Position numbers and translations under genes: made by a program
Part shown: positions 17,941 through 26,374 of the stretch, piece by piece
Position numbering within the stretch: position 1 is the stretch's first letter
Layout: each line of letters starts with the position of its first letter
Notes under the pieces: model-generated
The model's input: the letters and a program-made list of their open reading frames with translations, nothing else
The model's database searches: none
What the model was told of the DNA's origin: nothing
NCBI RefSeq assembly: GCF_038630985.1
Contig: NZ_CP152049.1
Location: forward strand, 1,321,501 to 1,385,500
Source of the DNA: Paenibacillus sp. FSL H8-0548
Lineage (GTDB): Bacteria > Bacillota > Bacilli > Paenibacillales > Paenibacillaceae
Direction: 5' to 3'
DNA: 64,000 nucleotides

Positions 17941-18819
17941 ATGAAAATTGGATTAAGCTCATACAGTTTATTAAACGCGATTAAATCCGGAGAGCTGAGC
18001 ATTCTTGATGCCATCCGCTGGATTGCGGATAACGGCGGGGAGCATATGGAGATTGTTCCTTATGGCTACACGCTAGTAGACAACCCGGAGCTGGCGGATG
18101 CCGTTCGGGAGACAGCTAAGGAAGCTGGGATCGCTTTATCTAACTACTCGATGCCGGCTAATTTTGTGCAAGAAACGGAAGAATTGTTCAACGAGGAAGT
18201 TGCGCGAGTCAAGCTGCATGTTGATCTTGTACACCGGCTTGGCATGAACCATATGAGGCATGACGTGACCGCTTTTACCCTTCCGGAAGAAAAGATGACG
18301 ATCAAATGGTTCGAGGATCATCTGCAGCTGATGGTGAAGGGCAGCCAGCTCATAGCGGATTATGCCTCACAGTACGGCATAACGACAACGATTGAAAATC
18401 ACGGCTTTAGCGTACAGTCGAGCGACCGCGTACAGCGTGTTCTTCACGAGGTAGACCGTCCGAATTTCAAGACGACGCTGGATATCGGAAACTTCATGTG
18501 CGTGGATGAGAATTCGATCATCGGCGTTAAGAAGAACCTGCCTTATGCTTCGCTCATCCATTTCAAAGATTTTTATTTCCGTCCGTACGATCAGCCTCCG
18601 GGTGGCGGCGACTGGTTTTTGACGTCGAATGGGAACTATTTGCGCGGTGCGATTGTTGGACACGGTGACATTGAAATCCGCAAAATCGTCAAGCTCATTA
18701 AGGAGTCGGGTTATGACGGGTACATCACGATTGAGTTTGAAGGCATGGAAGAATGCAAGGCGGCATCCCGCATCGCAATGGACAACCTGCGCCGCTTCTG
18801 GAATGAATGCCAACGATAA
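17941..18819 (+). CDS. Sugar phosphate isomerase/epimerase, AP-endonuclease-2-like TIM barrel
   Basis: A 292-residue protein starting at ATG 17941 (CCAAGGAGG 5-13 bases before). It belongs to the xylose-isomerase-like TIM-barrel superfamily: metal ligands are suggested by ENHGF, TLDIGNF, HFKDF and the late TIEFEG. Members isomerise or epimerise sugars, inositols or keto-acids using a divalent metal. Cytoplasmic. In this operon it would handle a monosaccharide released by the hydrolases, or a modified sugar, but substrate cannot be assigned. It sits between the fucosidase pair and the CBM9-like gene. Confidence 0.85.
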   Translation: MKIGLSSYSLLNAIKSGELSILDAIRWIADNGGEHMEIVPYGYTLVDNPELADAVRETAKEAGIALSNYSMPANFVQETEELFNEEVARVKLHVDLVHRLGMNHMRHDVTAFTLPEEKMTIKWFEDHLQLMVKGSQLIADYASQYGITTTIENHGFSVQSSDRVQRVLHEVDRPNFKTTLDIGNFMCVDENSIIGVKKNLPYASLIHFKDFYFRPYDQPPGGGDWFLTSNGNYLRGAIVGHGDIEIRKIVKLIKESGYDGYITIEFEGMEECKAASRIAMDNLRRFWNECQR

Positions 18820-18867
18820 GCGAGCTTCATTGATAAATATAAATTTAGATGACCCGGAGGAGATCAC

Positions 18868-19893
18868 ATGAATGTAAGCGGAGTACCGGAGCCTAATATC
18901 GAATATGCTCCCAAGCATTATATATGCAGACGCGCGGCAGGGGAGCTCGTTCTCGATGGCCGTGTCGATAAGCCTTTCTGGGCTGCGGCGAACTGGACGA
19001 ATGATTTTGTCGATATCGAAGGCGACCTGAAACCAAAGCCATCTAAGCAGACTCGGGTAAAAATGCTGTGGGACGATGATTATTTTTATTTTGCGGCGGA
19101 ATTAATGGAGGATCAGATTTGGGCGACGTTGACGGAGCGGGATTCGGTCATTTTTTATGATAATGATTTTGAAATTTTCATCGATCCCGACGGAGATACC
19201 CATAACTATTACGAATTTGAAATTAACGCCTTGAACACCGTTTGGGATTTGCTGCTTGTTAAGCCTTACCGCGACGGAGGTCCTCCGGTTAACGGCTGGG
19301 ATATTAGCGGACTTCAGACGGCGGTGCATATTGACGGAGAGTTGAACAAGCCGGGTGCGTTGAATCGAAAGTGGAGCATCGAGGTGGCGATGCCTTGGAA
19401 AAGCTTGCGCGAGTGCGCGGCTGAAAGCAGGCCGCCAGCGAAGGGCGAGTTTTGGAGAGTCAATTTCTCTCGCGTTGAATGGCGCGCCGAAGTGCAGGAT
19501 GGCGAGTTCCGCAAAGTCATTAATCCGGATACGGGGAAGTCTTACCCCGAGGATAACTGGGTATGGTCGCCGATGGGGCTTATTAATATGCATTATCCTG
19601 AGCTTTGGGGTTATGTCGTGTTTGAGGAAGGAGACGCAGCGGATTCTTTCGAGCTGCCGCCGGACGAGCGTATCAAGTGGGAGCTGCGCAAGCTTTATTA
19701 TCGTGAACGCAATTACTTCGCAAGTCGTGGGGCGTTTACGAAAGAAGCGAGCCTGTTAATGAACGACAATGAAAATTGGAGCATTTCGCCAACAATTGAA
19801 ACGACCCGCTCCTTATTTCAAATTTCAGCGCCGTCAACGGATGGAAAGGCTGTCTACTGTATCAGAGAAGACGGCAAGCTATGGAAGGAGTGA
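18868..19893 (+). CDS. Carbohydrate-binding family 9-like protein
   Basis: 341 residues, ATG 18868 after CCGGAGGAG. The pattern LDGRVDKPFWAAANW, then YFYFAAELMEDQIWAT, NDFEIFIDPDG and YYEFEINALNTVWD is that of CBM9/DOMON-like beta-sandwich domains that bind sugar ends. The domain spans about residues 25-250; the C-terminal 90 residues are unassigned and end in a possible second small fold. There is no signal peptide, unusual for a carbohydrate-binding module, and it fits the idea that the whole operon works inside the cell. It could present or position glycan substrates for the neighbouring enzymes (inference). Confidence 0.8.
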   Translation: MNVSGVPEPNIEYAPKHYICRRAAGELVLDGRVDKPFWAAANWTNDFVDIEGDLKPKPSKQTRVKMLWDDDYFYFAAELMEDQIWATLTERDSVIFYDNDFEIFIDPDGDTHNYYEFEINALNTVWDLLLVKPYRDGGPPVNGWDISGLQTAVHIDGELNKPGALNRKWSIEVAMPWKSLRECAAESRPPAKGEFWRVNFSRVEWRAEVQDGEFRKVINPDTGKSYPEDNWVWSPMGLINMHYPELWGYVVFEEGDAADSFELPPDERIKWELRKLYYRERNYFASRGAFTKEASLLMNDNENWSISPTIETTRSLFQISAPSTDGKAVYCIREDGKLWKE

Positions 19894-19899
19894 AATCGA

Positions 19900-22524
19900 A
19901 TGACCTTGCAAACCTCCGTATTTTCTTTAGATGATAGAGCAATGGAGCTCATTGATCGTAAATTCCGCGAGAAGCAGCTGGTTGCTCAGGCTAGAGCGCA
20001 TGAGCTGTTCGATATCTTTCAGCAGGGGCTGACTGAGGAAGAGACTTGGGCGCTCAAATATTTATTCGCTTATATGCCAGTGAACGACATGGCCGATTAT
20101 GACGGAGACTTATTTTTGAGCCATGTGCGCCATACCTTGGAAATTCGGGGTCAAGTGCCTTGGGGAAGACGTGTTCCCGATCACCTGTTTTTGCATTTTG
20201 TCCTGCCATACCGTGTAAATACGGAGGATATCGAGGACTCCCGCGGCATTCTGTATAGTGAACTAGCTGCCAGGACCGCGCATTTGTCTATGGCAGAAGC
20301 GATTTTGGAGACGAACTACTGGTGCCATGAGAAGGCCAACTACATTGGCAGCGACTTGCGAACGATCTCGCCACTGACGATGATTCGCAATGCGCGGGGA
20401 CGCTGCGGCGAGGAGTCAACGCTTGCAGTTGCAGCGCTTCGCAGCATTGGCATCCCAGCCCGCCAAGTGTATACGCCGCGCTGGGCACATTGTGATGATA
20501 ACCACGCATGGGTGGAAGCGTGGGCTGACGGCAAGTGGCATTACATCGGCGCTTGCGAACCGGAAGCTCGCCTTGACCAAGGCTGGTTCAGTCCGCCTGC
20601 ACGGCGCGCGATGCTGATCAACACGCGGGTTTTTGCGAATTATCGAGGACCCGAGGACATTACGCTTGCCGCCGAGTGGTTCACAGAAATCAATTTGCTG
20701 GAAGGTTATGCGCCTACGCGGAGCATTGCCATTGTGGTGAAGGATGAGCAAGGACAACCGGTTAGCGGGGCCGATGTTTATTTTGAGCTGTATAATATGG
20801 CTGAATTTTATCCGATTGCAGCACTCAAGACAAATGTGCTTGGCGAGGCATCGTTTAAGACGGGCTTCGGAGATCTGTTGATCCGTGCTGTTAAGGATGG
20901 CAGCTATGGCGAAGAGAAGATTACTGTCGCTGACGGCGAGCGCTTCGAGGTTATTTTGAATCAGTCGCAGCAGCCAGATGGTATAAGAGACTTTGACATG
21001 GTTCCTCCGCCGGAACGTAACGGTGAATCTTCAGATCCAGTGTCCGAGGAATGTTTAATGCGGCACAATAATCGAATTGAAGAGGGAACGAAGATTCGAA
21101 CCAGCTATGAAGATACATTTCTTGGCGAAGCGCAAGCGACGGAGCTTGCGGTGGCTTTCGGTCTTCCGCAGGAGCGGGTGTGGGATGTATTGCGCAAGGC
21201 GCGCGGAAATAGCCGCGAGATAGCCGCCTTCCTGCAAGAGAACTCTTCCGAATATGGAGAGTGGCCACTGAGGCTGCTGGAGAGCATGAAGGAGAAGGAT
21301 TTCATTGATACTCTCCGCCCAGCACTTATCGATCATCTCGTAGGTTCCATGTCACAACGCGGAGAGCTTGAGGAAGATACGTTCGTTTCGTATATCCTTT
21401 GTCCGCGCGTATTGCATGAAATGATCGTGCCCTATAAGCATTTTTTTCAAAATGCGTTTACCGAAGAGGAGGCGGCAACGTTCCGCCAAGATCCTTCGGT
21501 GCTTGTTCGCATACTGGATGGGCAGTGGGGCAAATGGGAGGATCTTCCCAACTTAATGGGCAAAGGAAACCCAGTAGGCACCTTTAAAATGAAAAAAGGA
21601 GATCCGCTTTCCGTCGATATTTTGTTCGTGGCGCTTTGCCGCAGCTTGGGCATTCCGGCGCGGCTGCATCCGAGCGAGCAGAAGCCGCAATATATGGCGA
21701 ATGGCAGCTGGATGGATGCGTTATTCACGCATGGAACGATGCTGCAAAAGGAGAAGGCGGAGAGCGGTACGCTGCAGCTCCTTCGGGATAGTGCAGCGTT
21801 GGCAGACTCACCTGCTGCCTCGTATTCGGGCAGTTTTACGTTTGCACGGTTGGAAAACGGCGTGTATAAAACGTTGTTCTACCCCTACGGGAAATCGGAT
21901 GTGTACGATGAACCGTTCGAGGTGGAACAAGGTGCTTATCGTATGACATCAGGTGTCCGTCTGAAGGATGGCACGGTACGAGTGCGCTTTTCTTATTTCA
22001 CGGTGCGCGCAGGGGAACAAACGGGAATTTCGCTTACATTCCGTGAGGCGCAGCAAGATATTCCTGTGCTTGGGTCGATGAATCGGAGCAATACAGTCGC
22101 CTATCTTGACGGAACGAGCGTGGCACTCGGAGATCTGATCGGGATGAACGGAGCGGTAGTTGCCTGGATAGAACCGGAGCGAGAGCCGTCCAAGCATTTG
22201 ATTCGAGAAATTAGCGAGTTGGCCGAACCGTTTGCAGAGCTGGGTGCGCCAATCGTTCTCATCGTGGGCGATTCGGAGTGGACCGCGTCGTTTGATCCTT
22301 CGCGATATTCGAAGCTCCCTTCTGGCACCGTATTTGTCCGGGATTCGACCTATGCTTCGTTACCAGGCTTTATTGCGGAGCCTCCGACGAGTGAAGCGGG
22401 CTTCCCGCATCTCTTCGTGCTGGACAACCAAGACCAGATTCGCTATACAGCATCAGGCTACAAGATTGGAACCGGGCAGGAAGCGTTGCAGCTTCTAACA
22501 GGCGTATGGCAGCAACCACTTTAA
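19900..22524 (+). CDS. Transglutaminase-fold protein, possible peptide/glycan amidase
   Basis: A large cytoplasmic protein of 874 residues; ATG 19900 follows GGAAGGAG and starts 6 bases after the previous stop. The N-terminal 160 residues are helical. The transglutaminase core is clear: GRCGEES with Cys169, IGIPARQVYTPRW, and DNHAWVEAW with His202. The following WHYIGACEPE segment has Gly217 where the usual catalytic Asp would stand, with Glu220 and Glu222 close by. A beta-sandwich follows (PVSGADVYFELY). Around 21600-21700 a second, weaker core-like stretch (ALCRSLGIPARLHPSE) lacks the Cys. The C-terminal 150 residues may be a thioredoxin-like fold. The same superfamily contains peptide:N-glycanase, and the GRCGE/HxW/CE layout is reminiscent of it, but the family also includes proteases and cross-linkers. 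Context is glycan breakdown. Confidence 0.8.
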   Translation: MTLQTSVFSLDDRAMELIDRKFREKQLVAQARAHELFDIFQQGLTEEETWALKYLFAYMPVNDMADYDGDLFLSHVRHTLEIRGQVPWGRRVPDHLFLHFVLPYRVNTEDIEDSRGILYSELAARTAHLSMAEAILETNYWCHEKANYIGSDLRTISPLTMIRNARGRCGEESTLAVAALRSIGIPARQVYTPRWAHCDDNHAWVEAWADGKWHYIGACEPEARLDQGWFSPPARRAMLINTRVFANYRGPEDITLAAEWFTEINLLEGYAPTRSIAIVVKDEQGQPVSGADVYFELYNMAEFYPIAALKTNVLGEASFKTGFGDLLIRAVKDGSYGEEKITVADGERFEVILNQSQQPDGIRDFDMVPPPERNGESSDPVSEECLMRHNNRIEEGTKIRTSYEDTFLGEAQATELAVAFGLPQERVWDVLRKARGNSREIAAFLQENSSEYGEWPLRLLESMKEKDFIDTLRPALIDHLVGSMSQRGELEEDTFVSYILCPRVLHEMIVPYKHFFQNAFTEEEAATFRQDPSVLVRILDGQWGKWEDLPNLMGKGNPVGTFKMKKGDPLSVDILFVALCRSLGIPARLHPSEQKPQYMANGSWMDALFTHGTMLQKEKAESGTLQLLRDSAALADSPAASYSGSFTFARLENGVYKTLFYPYGKSDVYDEPFEVEQGAYRMTSGVRLKDGTVRVRFSYFTVRAGEQTGISLTFREAQQDIPVLGSMNRSNTVAYLDGTSVALGDLIGMNGAVVAWIEPEREPSKHLIREISELAEPFAELGAPIVLIVGDSEWTASFDPSRYSKLPSGTVFVRDSTYASLPGFIAEPPTSEAGFPHLFVLDNQDQIRYTASGYKIGTGQEALQLLTGVWQQPL

Positions 22525-22538
22525 AGGAGTGAGACAAG

Positions 22539-23600
22539 ATGACGAAGCAAAAATATATTGTGGCGGGCTACGCCGTGGATTCCAAGCTTCCTGACATGAC
22601 GCGGGAAGATTTGATGAAATTAACTCATCTGAATGTGGCATTTGGCCATGTGCGCAATGATGAGATTACACTAGAGCATTTGAAAAATATGGATGATATT
22701 TGGAAAATTAAACGTGAGTTTCCTGAGCTGACGATTCTATTATCCGTTGGAGGCTGGAGTGCCGGCGGCTTCTCCGAAGCAGCGTCTACAGAAGAGGGAA
22801 GAGCAAGCATGGCGGAATCGGCAGTTCGCATAGTGACCGACTGTCCGTTCGACGGTATCGATCTAGACTGGGAATACCCTTGCTACGGCGAAGCCGACAT
22901 TGCATCCAGTCCAGACGACAAGAAGAATTTTACGCTGCTTCTTAAGACGATGCGCGAGGCATTGGATCGTCAAGGCGCGAGCGACGAACGGCATTACCTG
23001 CTCACTATTGCTGCAGGAGCGGATCAATATTACGTAGACGGCACGGAGATGGACCAGGTTCAGCAGTACTTGGATTTTGTTCAGTTGATGACTTATGATA
23101 TGCGCGGGGGCTTTCAAATTTTGACGGGGCATCATACGAATTTGTATACAGCAACCGGTGACTTGTTCCGCATCAGCGCAGAAGCATCTGTTAGCCTATT
23201 CATCCGTGCAGGAGTGCCGAAGGAGAAGATCGTCCTTGGTGCGGCATTTTATTCACGGGTATGGCGTCATGTTCCCGATCGCAATCATGGTCTGCATCAA
23301 ATGGCGGGAAGCACCGGAGGATATGGACCGGATTTCACGACTCTTGCGGCAGAATACATCGATAAAAACGATTATGTTCGATACTGGGACGACGAAGCGA
23401 AGGCACCATATCTCTTTAACGGTTCCAGCTTCATTTCCTATGAGGATGAAGAGTCGCTGCAGCATAAATGCGAGTACGTAAAGCTTAATGAGCTGGCTGG
23501 CGTTATGTTCTGGGAATACGGCTGCGACGAGACTCATCGTCTGCTCGATGCGATCTATAAAGGGCTTCTCCTTGAGGGGAAAGACTGCTTGACCACATAG
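22539..23600 (+). CDS. GH18-family glycoside hydrolase (chitinase/ENGase-like)
   Basis: 353 residues, ATG 22539 after AAAGGAG. The GH18 signature DxxDxDxE is complete (Asp105, Asp108, Asp110 and catalytic Glu112 in FDGIDLDWEYP). SVGGWSAGGF is the upstream SxGG strand, and LMTYDMRGGF plus the late FWEYG supply substrate-side residues. GH18 enzymes cleave beta-1,4 bonds next to N-acetylglucosamine by substrate-assisted catalysis; the family includes chitinases and endo-N-acetylglucosaminidases acting on N-glycans. No signal peptide is seen, so the substrate is probably an imported oligosaccharide. The last 15 or so codons run into hairpin copy C, so the C-terminus (LEGKDCLTT) may have been supplied by that repeat. 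Confidence 0.9.
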   Translation: MTKQKYIVAGYAVDSKLPDMTREDLMKLTHLNVAFGHVRNDEITLEHLKNMDDIWKIKREFPELTILLSVGGWSAGGFSEAASTEEGRASMAESAVRIVTDCPFDGIDLDWEYPCYGEADIASSPDDKKNFTLLLKTMREALDRQGASDERHYLLTIAAGADQYYVDGTEMDQVQQYLDFVQLMTYDMRGGFQILTGHHTNLYTATGDLFRISAEASVSLFIRAGVPKEKIVLGAAFYSRVWRHVPDRNHGLHQMAGSTGGYGPDFTTLAAEYIDKNDYVRYWDDEAKAPYLFNGSSFISYEDEESLQHKCEYVKLNELAGVMFWEYGCDETHRLLDAIYKGLLLEGKDCLTT

Positions 23601-23652
23601 TGCAAAAATGAGAGACCTTTTAAGAGTTCATTGAACTTTTGGGAGGTCTCTC
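23561..23652. repeat. Recurring double-hairpin element, copy C; terminator of the glycan operon
   Basis: Perfect stem GAGAGACCT/AGGTCTCTC (23610-23652) around AGTTCA-T-TGAACT. The upstream part, CTTGAGGGGAAAGACTGCTTGACCACATAG, matches copy D across TGCTTGACCACAT and lies inside the last codons and stop of the GH18 gene. Confidence 0.75.
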
Positions 23653-23683
23653 ATTATTTTTGAAAATCAAGTTATTGCCCCAA

Positions 23684-23788
23684 TGTTCATTCTGCCCCAT
23701 TTTCCTTATAATGATAAGGTATGTCAGTTTTGAAGAGTTACAGAAGCATTGTGGGAATAATCCTTCAATACATGAATGGTTGCTGTAA
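23684..23788 (+). repeat. Two-copy repeat with conserved micro-ORF, copy 1
   Basis: About 100 bp starting TGTTCATTCTGCCCC, with roughly 80% identity by eye to 29629-29740. A frame from ATG 23711 to TAA 23788 gives MIRYVSFEELQKHCGNN followed by PSIHEWLL; the other copy gives MKRHVYFEEIHKHCENN. The second copy's frame overlaps a gene start. There is no clear ribosome site. Could be a gene fragment or a leader. Confidence 0.6.
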
Positions 23789-24030
23789 AGTATGGATTCT
23801 CATGACAAGAGTCGTTTACACGAGCATTCAACAAGGCTTGTCAGCTACCCCTGCAGCCTACCAAAAAGCTCCCCGACAGGAGGCAGCATGGATGACTCCC
23901 GAGGGGGAGGATTCAAATGGATTGTAGTTGGTTGTAAACAGTGTTACTCTAACAAGGGTAAACTCAAAATCTATGTTTTGCAATACATCTAATAATAGTC
24001 ACTACTTTAGTTATAAAGAAAGGTAACACT
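23789..24030. other. Leader region of the ABC-F gene, nothing firm
   Basis: A 66-codon plus-strand frame (23792-23992) lacks a ribosome site and resembles nothing known. No clear attenuator hairpin was found, although antibiotic-inducible ABC-F genes often have one. AT content rises sharply from about 23940. Confidence 0.35.
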
Positions 24031-25770
24031 ATGATAAAAGTTGATAACTTATCCTTCTCATTTCCGCAAAAAGAACTATATAATAACATTTCATTTACGT
24101 TAGAAGAGGCACAACATTGCGCTTTTATAGGAACAAGTGGCAGTGGGAAAAGTACGTTGATAGATATACTGATGGATCCAGAAAGATATTTGTTCGAGGG
24201 CATATTAGAAATAGACCCGACTTGCAAAATTGGGCATGTAAGTCAATTCTCACAACTAGACAAAACGAAAGAAACAACCGTTTTTGAATATATCGGGGAA
24301 AATTTTATTAAGATACAAAATGAAATAACATCTATTTGTACTGAAATGGAAACATCATCGGATATGGATTCGTTATTGGAAAAGTATCAATTAGCTTTAG
24401 ACGCATTTGATTCAATCGGTGGGGATGATTTTGAAAGCAACATTAACAAGAAACTAAATCTAGCAAACCTCATGAAGCTAAAAGATCTTAGGGTATCCGA
24501 CCTGAGTGGTGGGGAATTCAAACTTATTCAAGTGATGAAGGAAATGCTTAGTAGTCCAGACTTAATGATTATGGACGAACCAGATGTATTTTTAGACTTT
24601 GAAAACCTAAATGCGCTTAAAAATCTTATTAATTCTCACAAAGGAATACTGCTAGTTGTTACGCACAACCGATATCTATTGAATCATTGTTTCAACAAAA
24701 TTATACACCTTGAAAACACGGAGATCCAAGAGTTTGATGGGCGATATATTGATTATAACTTCTCATTACTTCAGACTAAAATTGAGTTGCAAGAACTCGC
24801 AATCGCTGATGATGAAGAAATTAAGAGAAACGAGAAAACAATCGTTAATCTTAGAATTATCGCAACTTATAATTCAGAAGCATCTAGAGGGAAAGCATTA
24901 AAAGCTAGAGTTAGGTTTCAAGAAAGATTGGAAGCACGTAGAATTAAAGCGCCATTTGTTGCTATTAAGCAACCGAATATTAGTTTTGGTATTGATAATG
25001 AAATTGAAGACACCATTGTTATAAATGTCAATAATTACAGTGTTGCCTTTGGTGAGTTGCTTTTAGACAATGTTAACTTTGAGATAAAATCTACTGATAA
25101 AGTAGCCATTATTGGTTCAAACGGTACGGGGAAAACGACTTTACTCCGAGATATCTTTAAAAATAATCATGATTCAATTGAAATAAATGCTGATGTTAAA
25201 ATGGCTTATTTATCTCAGATTCAAGGCGAAATGCTAAAGGATTCTAATACAATACTAGAAGAATTCATCGATGCCGGGTTTAAAACTTATGATGAGATTA
25301 GATCGTATATTTCAAACTATGGCTTTGAAGGAGAAATCGTTCATCAAAAGATAGGCTCTTTATCAGGTGGAGAAAAAAATATGCTTCAATTGGCTAAAGT
25401 ATCTGCCAGTAAAGCAAATGTATTGCTTCTTGATGAGCCGACAAGCCATTTAGACACCTATACACAAATAGCGCTGGAGAAAGCCATTGAAGACTACAAA
25501 GGTGCGATTCTCATGATTTCTCACGATTTCTATTCTGTTGTAAATGGTATGGATTATGTTTTAATCATTGACGATAAGACGATCAGAAAAATGAGTATGC
25601 AAAAATTTAGAGAGATGATTTATGCTAGTCATTTTGATAAAGACTATCTAGAAAATGAACAAAATAAAAAATCAGTTGAAATGAAAATAGAATTGGCTTT
25701 AAAAGATACTGATTTTGAACTTGCAAAAGTATTGGTTGATGAGCTGGAAGAGCAGATTAAGTTGCTTTAA
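24031..25770 (+). CDS. ABC-F family ATPase, probable ribosome-protection protein
   Basis: 579 residues, ATG 24031 after GAAAGGTAA. Two ATPase cassettes are fused without membrane segments, the ABC-F layout. Cassette 1: Walker A GTSGSGKST, signature LSGGE, Walker B LMIMDEPDVFLD. The second cassette has GSNGTGKTT, LSGGEKN and LLLDEPTSHLD. Between them lies a charged linker of about 90 residues that would reach into the ribosome's exit or peptidyl site. Members displace lincosamide, streptogramin A, pleuromutilin or macrolide antibiotics, or act as translation factors. Cassette 1 has an unusual DEPDVFLD instead of DEPTNHLD. The gene reads distinctly AT-rich compared with the glycan operon and is flanked by repeat copies, so recent acquisition is likely. 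Exact resistance spectrum is unknown. Confidence 0.88.
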   Translation: MIKVDNLSFSFPQKELYNNISFTLEEAQHCAFIGTSGSGKSTLIDILMDPERYLFEGILEIDPTCKIGHVSQFSQLDKTKETTVFEYIGENFIKIQNEITSICTEMETSSDMDSLLEKYQLALDAFDSIGGDDFESNINKKLNLANLMKLKDLRVSDLSGGEFKLIQVMKEMLSSPDLMIMDEPDVFLDFENLNALKNLINSHKGILLVVTHNRYLLNHCFNKIIHLENTEIQEFDGRYIDYNFSLLQTKIELQELAIADDEEIKRNEKTIVNLRIIATYNSEASRGKALKARVRFQERLEARRIKAPFVAIKQPNISFGIDNEIEDTIVINVNNYSVAFGELLLDNVNFEIKSTDKVAIIGSNGTGKTTLLRDIFKNNHDSIEINADVKMAYLSQIQGEMLKDSNTILEEFIDAGFKTYDEIRSYISNYGFEGEIVHQKIGSLSGGEKNMLQLAKVSASKANVLLLDEPTSHLDTYTQIALEKAIEDYKGAILMISHDFYSVVNGMDYVLIIDDKTIRKMSMQKFREMIYASHFDKDYLENEQNKKSVEMKIELALKDTDFELAKVLVDELEEQIKLL

Positions 25771-25927
25771 ATGATAACCCTCTTTCCTTTCTCTACGGGC
25801 ACCGACCCGAAGAAGCGGGCCGTTGGCTTTAAGCTTCCTGATTCGATGATAAGCGGTAGATTTCATCGCCGATGGAGCAGAATAACGCTCCATGCGGTAA
25901 TCAGGCTGAAAAGCCTGTAGCATCAAG
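25771..25927. other. Post-ABC-F intergenic stretch
   Basis: No gene is supported. A GC-rich imperfect hairpin (GACCCG...CGGGCC near 25805-25825) may terminate the ABC-F transcript. A minus-strand frame covers the stretch and continues the conserved frame of hairpin copy D, but I cannot assign it to a family. Confidence 0.35.
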
Positions 25928-26018
25928 GGTTTCCTTGAGAGGAAACACTGCTTGACCACATGGCGCAAAAATAAGAGGCCTTTCATGAGTTCATTGAACT
26001 TTTGAGAGGTCTTTTTTT
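25928..26018. repeat. Recurring double-hairpin element, copy D
   Basis: GTTTCC/GGAAAC stem (25929-25946), then AAGAGGCCT...AGGTCTTTT around AGTTCATTGAACT, ending in T7. Read on the minus strand it gives TSQKFNELMKGL followed by a stretch also shared with copy A (...RKPLM), with many of the base differences synonymous. Confidence 0.75.
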
Positions 26019-26023
26019 GTTTT

Positions 26024-26206
26024 ATGGGGTCATTAGTAGGGATGTACTTGTTATTAACAAGGGGATACAAACGAATTAAGACCTTACCTTTTGGTCCTTT
26101 TATTACGTTTGCTTTATTTATTAGTTATCTATGGGGCGATTATTTTTATAATATATTATTTTGGATAACATTCAATTATAGATCACTAGCGGTGTATAAA
26201 CTTTAA
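26024..26206 (+). pseudogene. Prepilin peptidase (ComC/PilD-like) C-terminal remnant
   Basis: About 60 codons encoding a hydrophobic tail with LPFGPFITFALFISYLWG. The K-x-(I/L/M)PFGPF motif followed by a small-residue membrane helix is the standard C-terminus of type IV prepilin peptidases, the membrane enzymes that cleave pilin and competence pseudopilin leaders. The two catalytic Asp regions and the preceding helices are absent. The remnant starts within a few bases after hairpin copy D's T-tract, so the hairpin marks the breakpoint. Not expected to be functional. Confidence 0.6.
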
Positions 26207-26333
26207 AACTCAATGAGACTGAAAATTGAAAAAGTTATATTTATTCGCTCAACAAACGAGATTAAGAAAATGACCTCCTAAACAACAAATATCTAAAAAT
26301 CAGCCAAATAAAAAGAATAGAGAATAAAAATAA
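26207..26333. other. AT-rich spacer
   Basis: Very AT-rich, no reading frame or structure of note before the terminator at 26336. Confidence 0.4.
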
Positions 26334-26335
26334 AA

Positions 26336-26372
26336 AAAGGCACAGCGAGGTTATTGCTCGTTGTGCCTTTTT
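26336..26372. terminator. Bidirectional terminator
   Basis: Stem AAAGGCACAGCGAG/CTCGTTGTGCCTTT (26336-26370, one G-U pair) with A-runs before and T-runs after. It ends the minus-strand SUKH gene and any plus-strand transcript. Confidence 0.9.
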
Positions 26373-26374
26373 TT

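Noticed and set aside
23792..23992. Plus-strand frame of 66 codons before the ABC-F gene, considered as leader peptide
   Set aside because: No ribosome site and no attenuator after it, unlike the leader at 42375.
25699..26070. Minus-strand frame of 123 codons across hairpin copy D
   Set aside because: It overlaps the ABC-F gene's end and has no start context. Only its hairpin part has a conserved frame, which is reported under the hairpin family.
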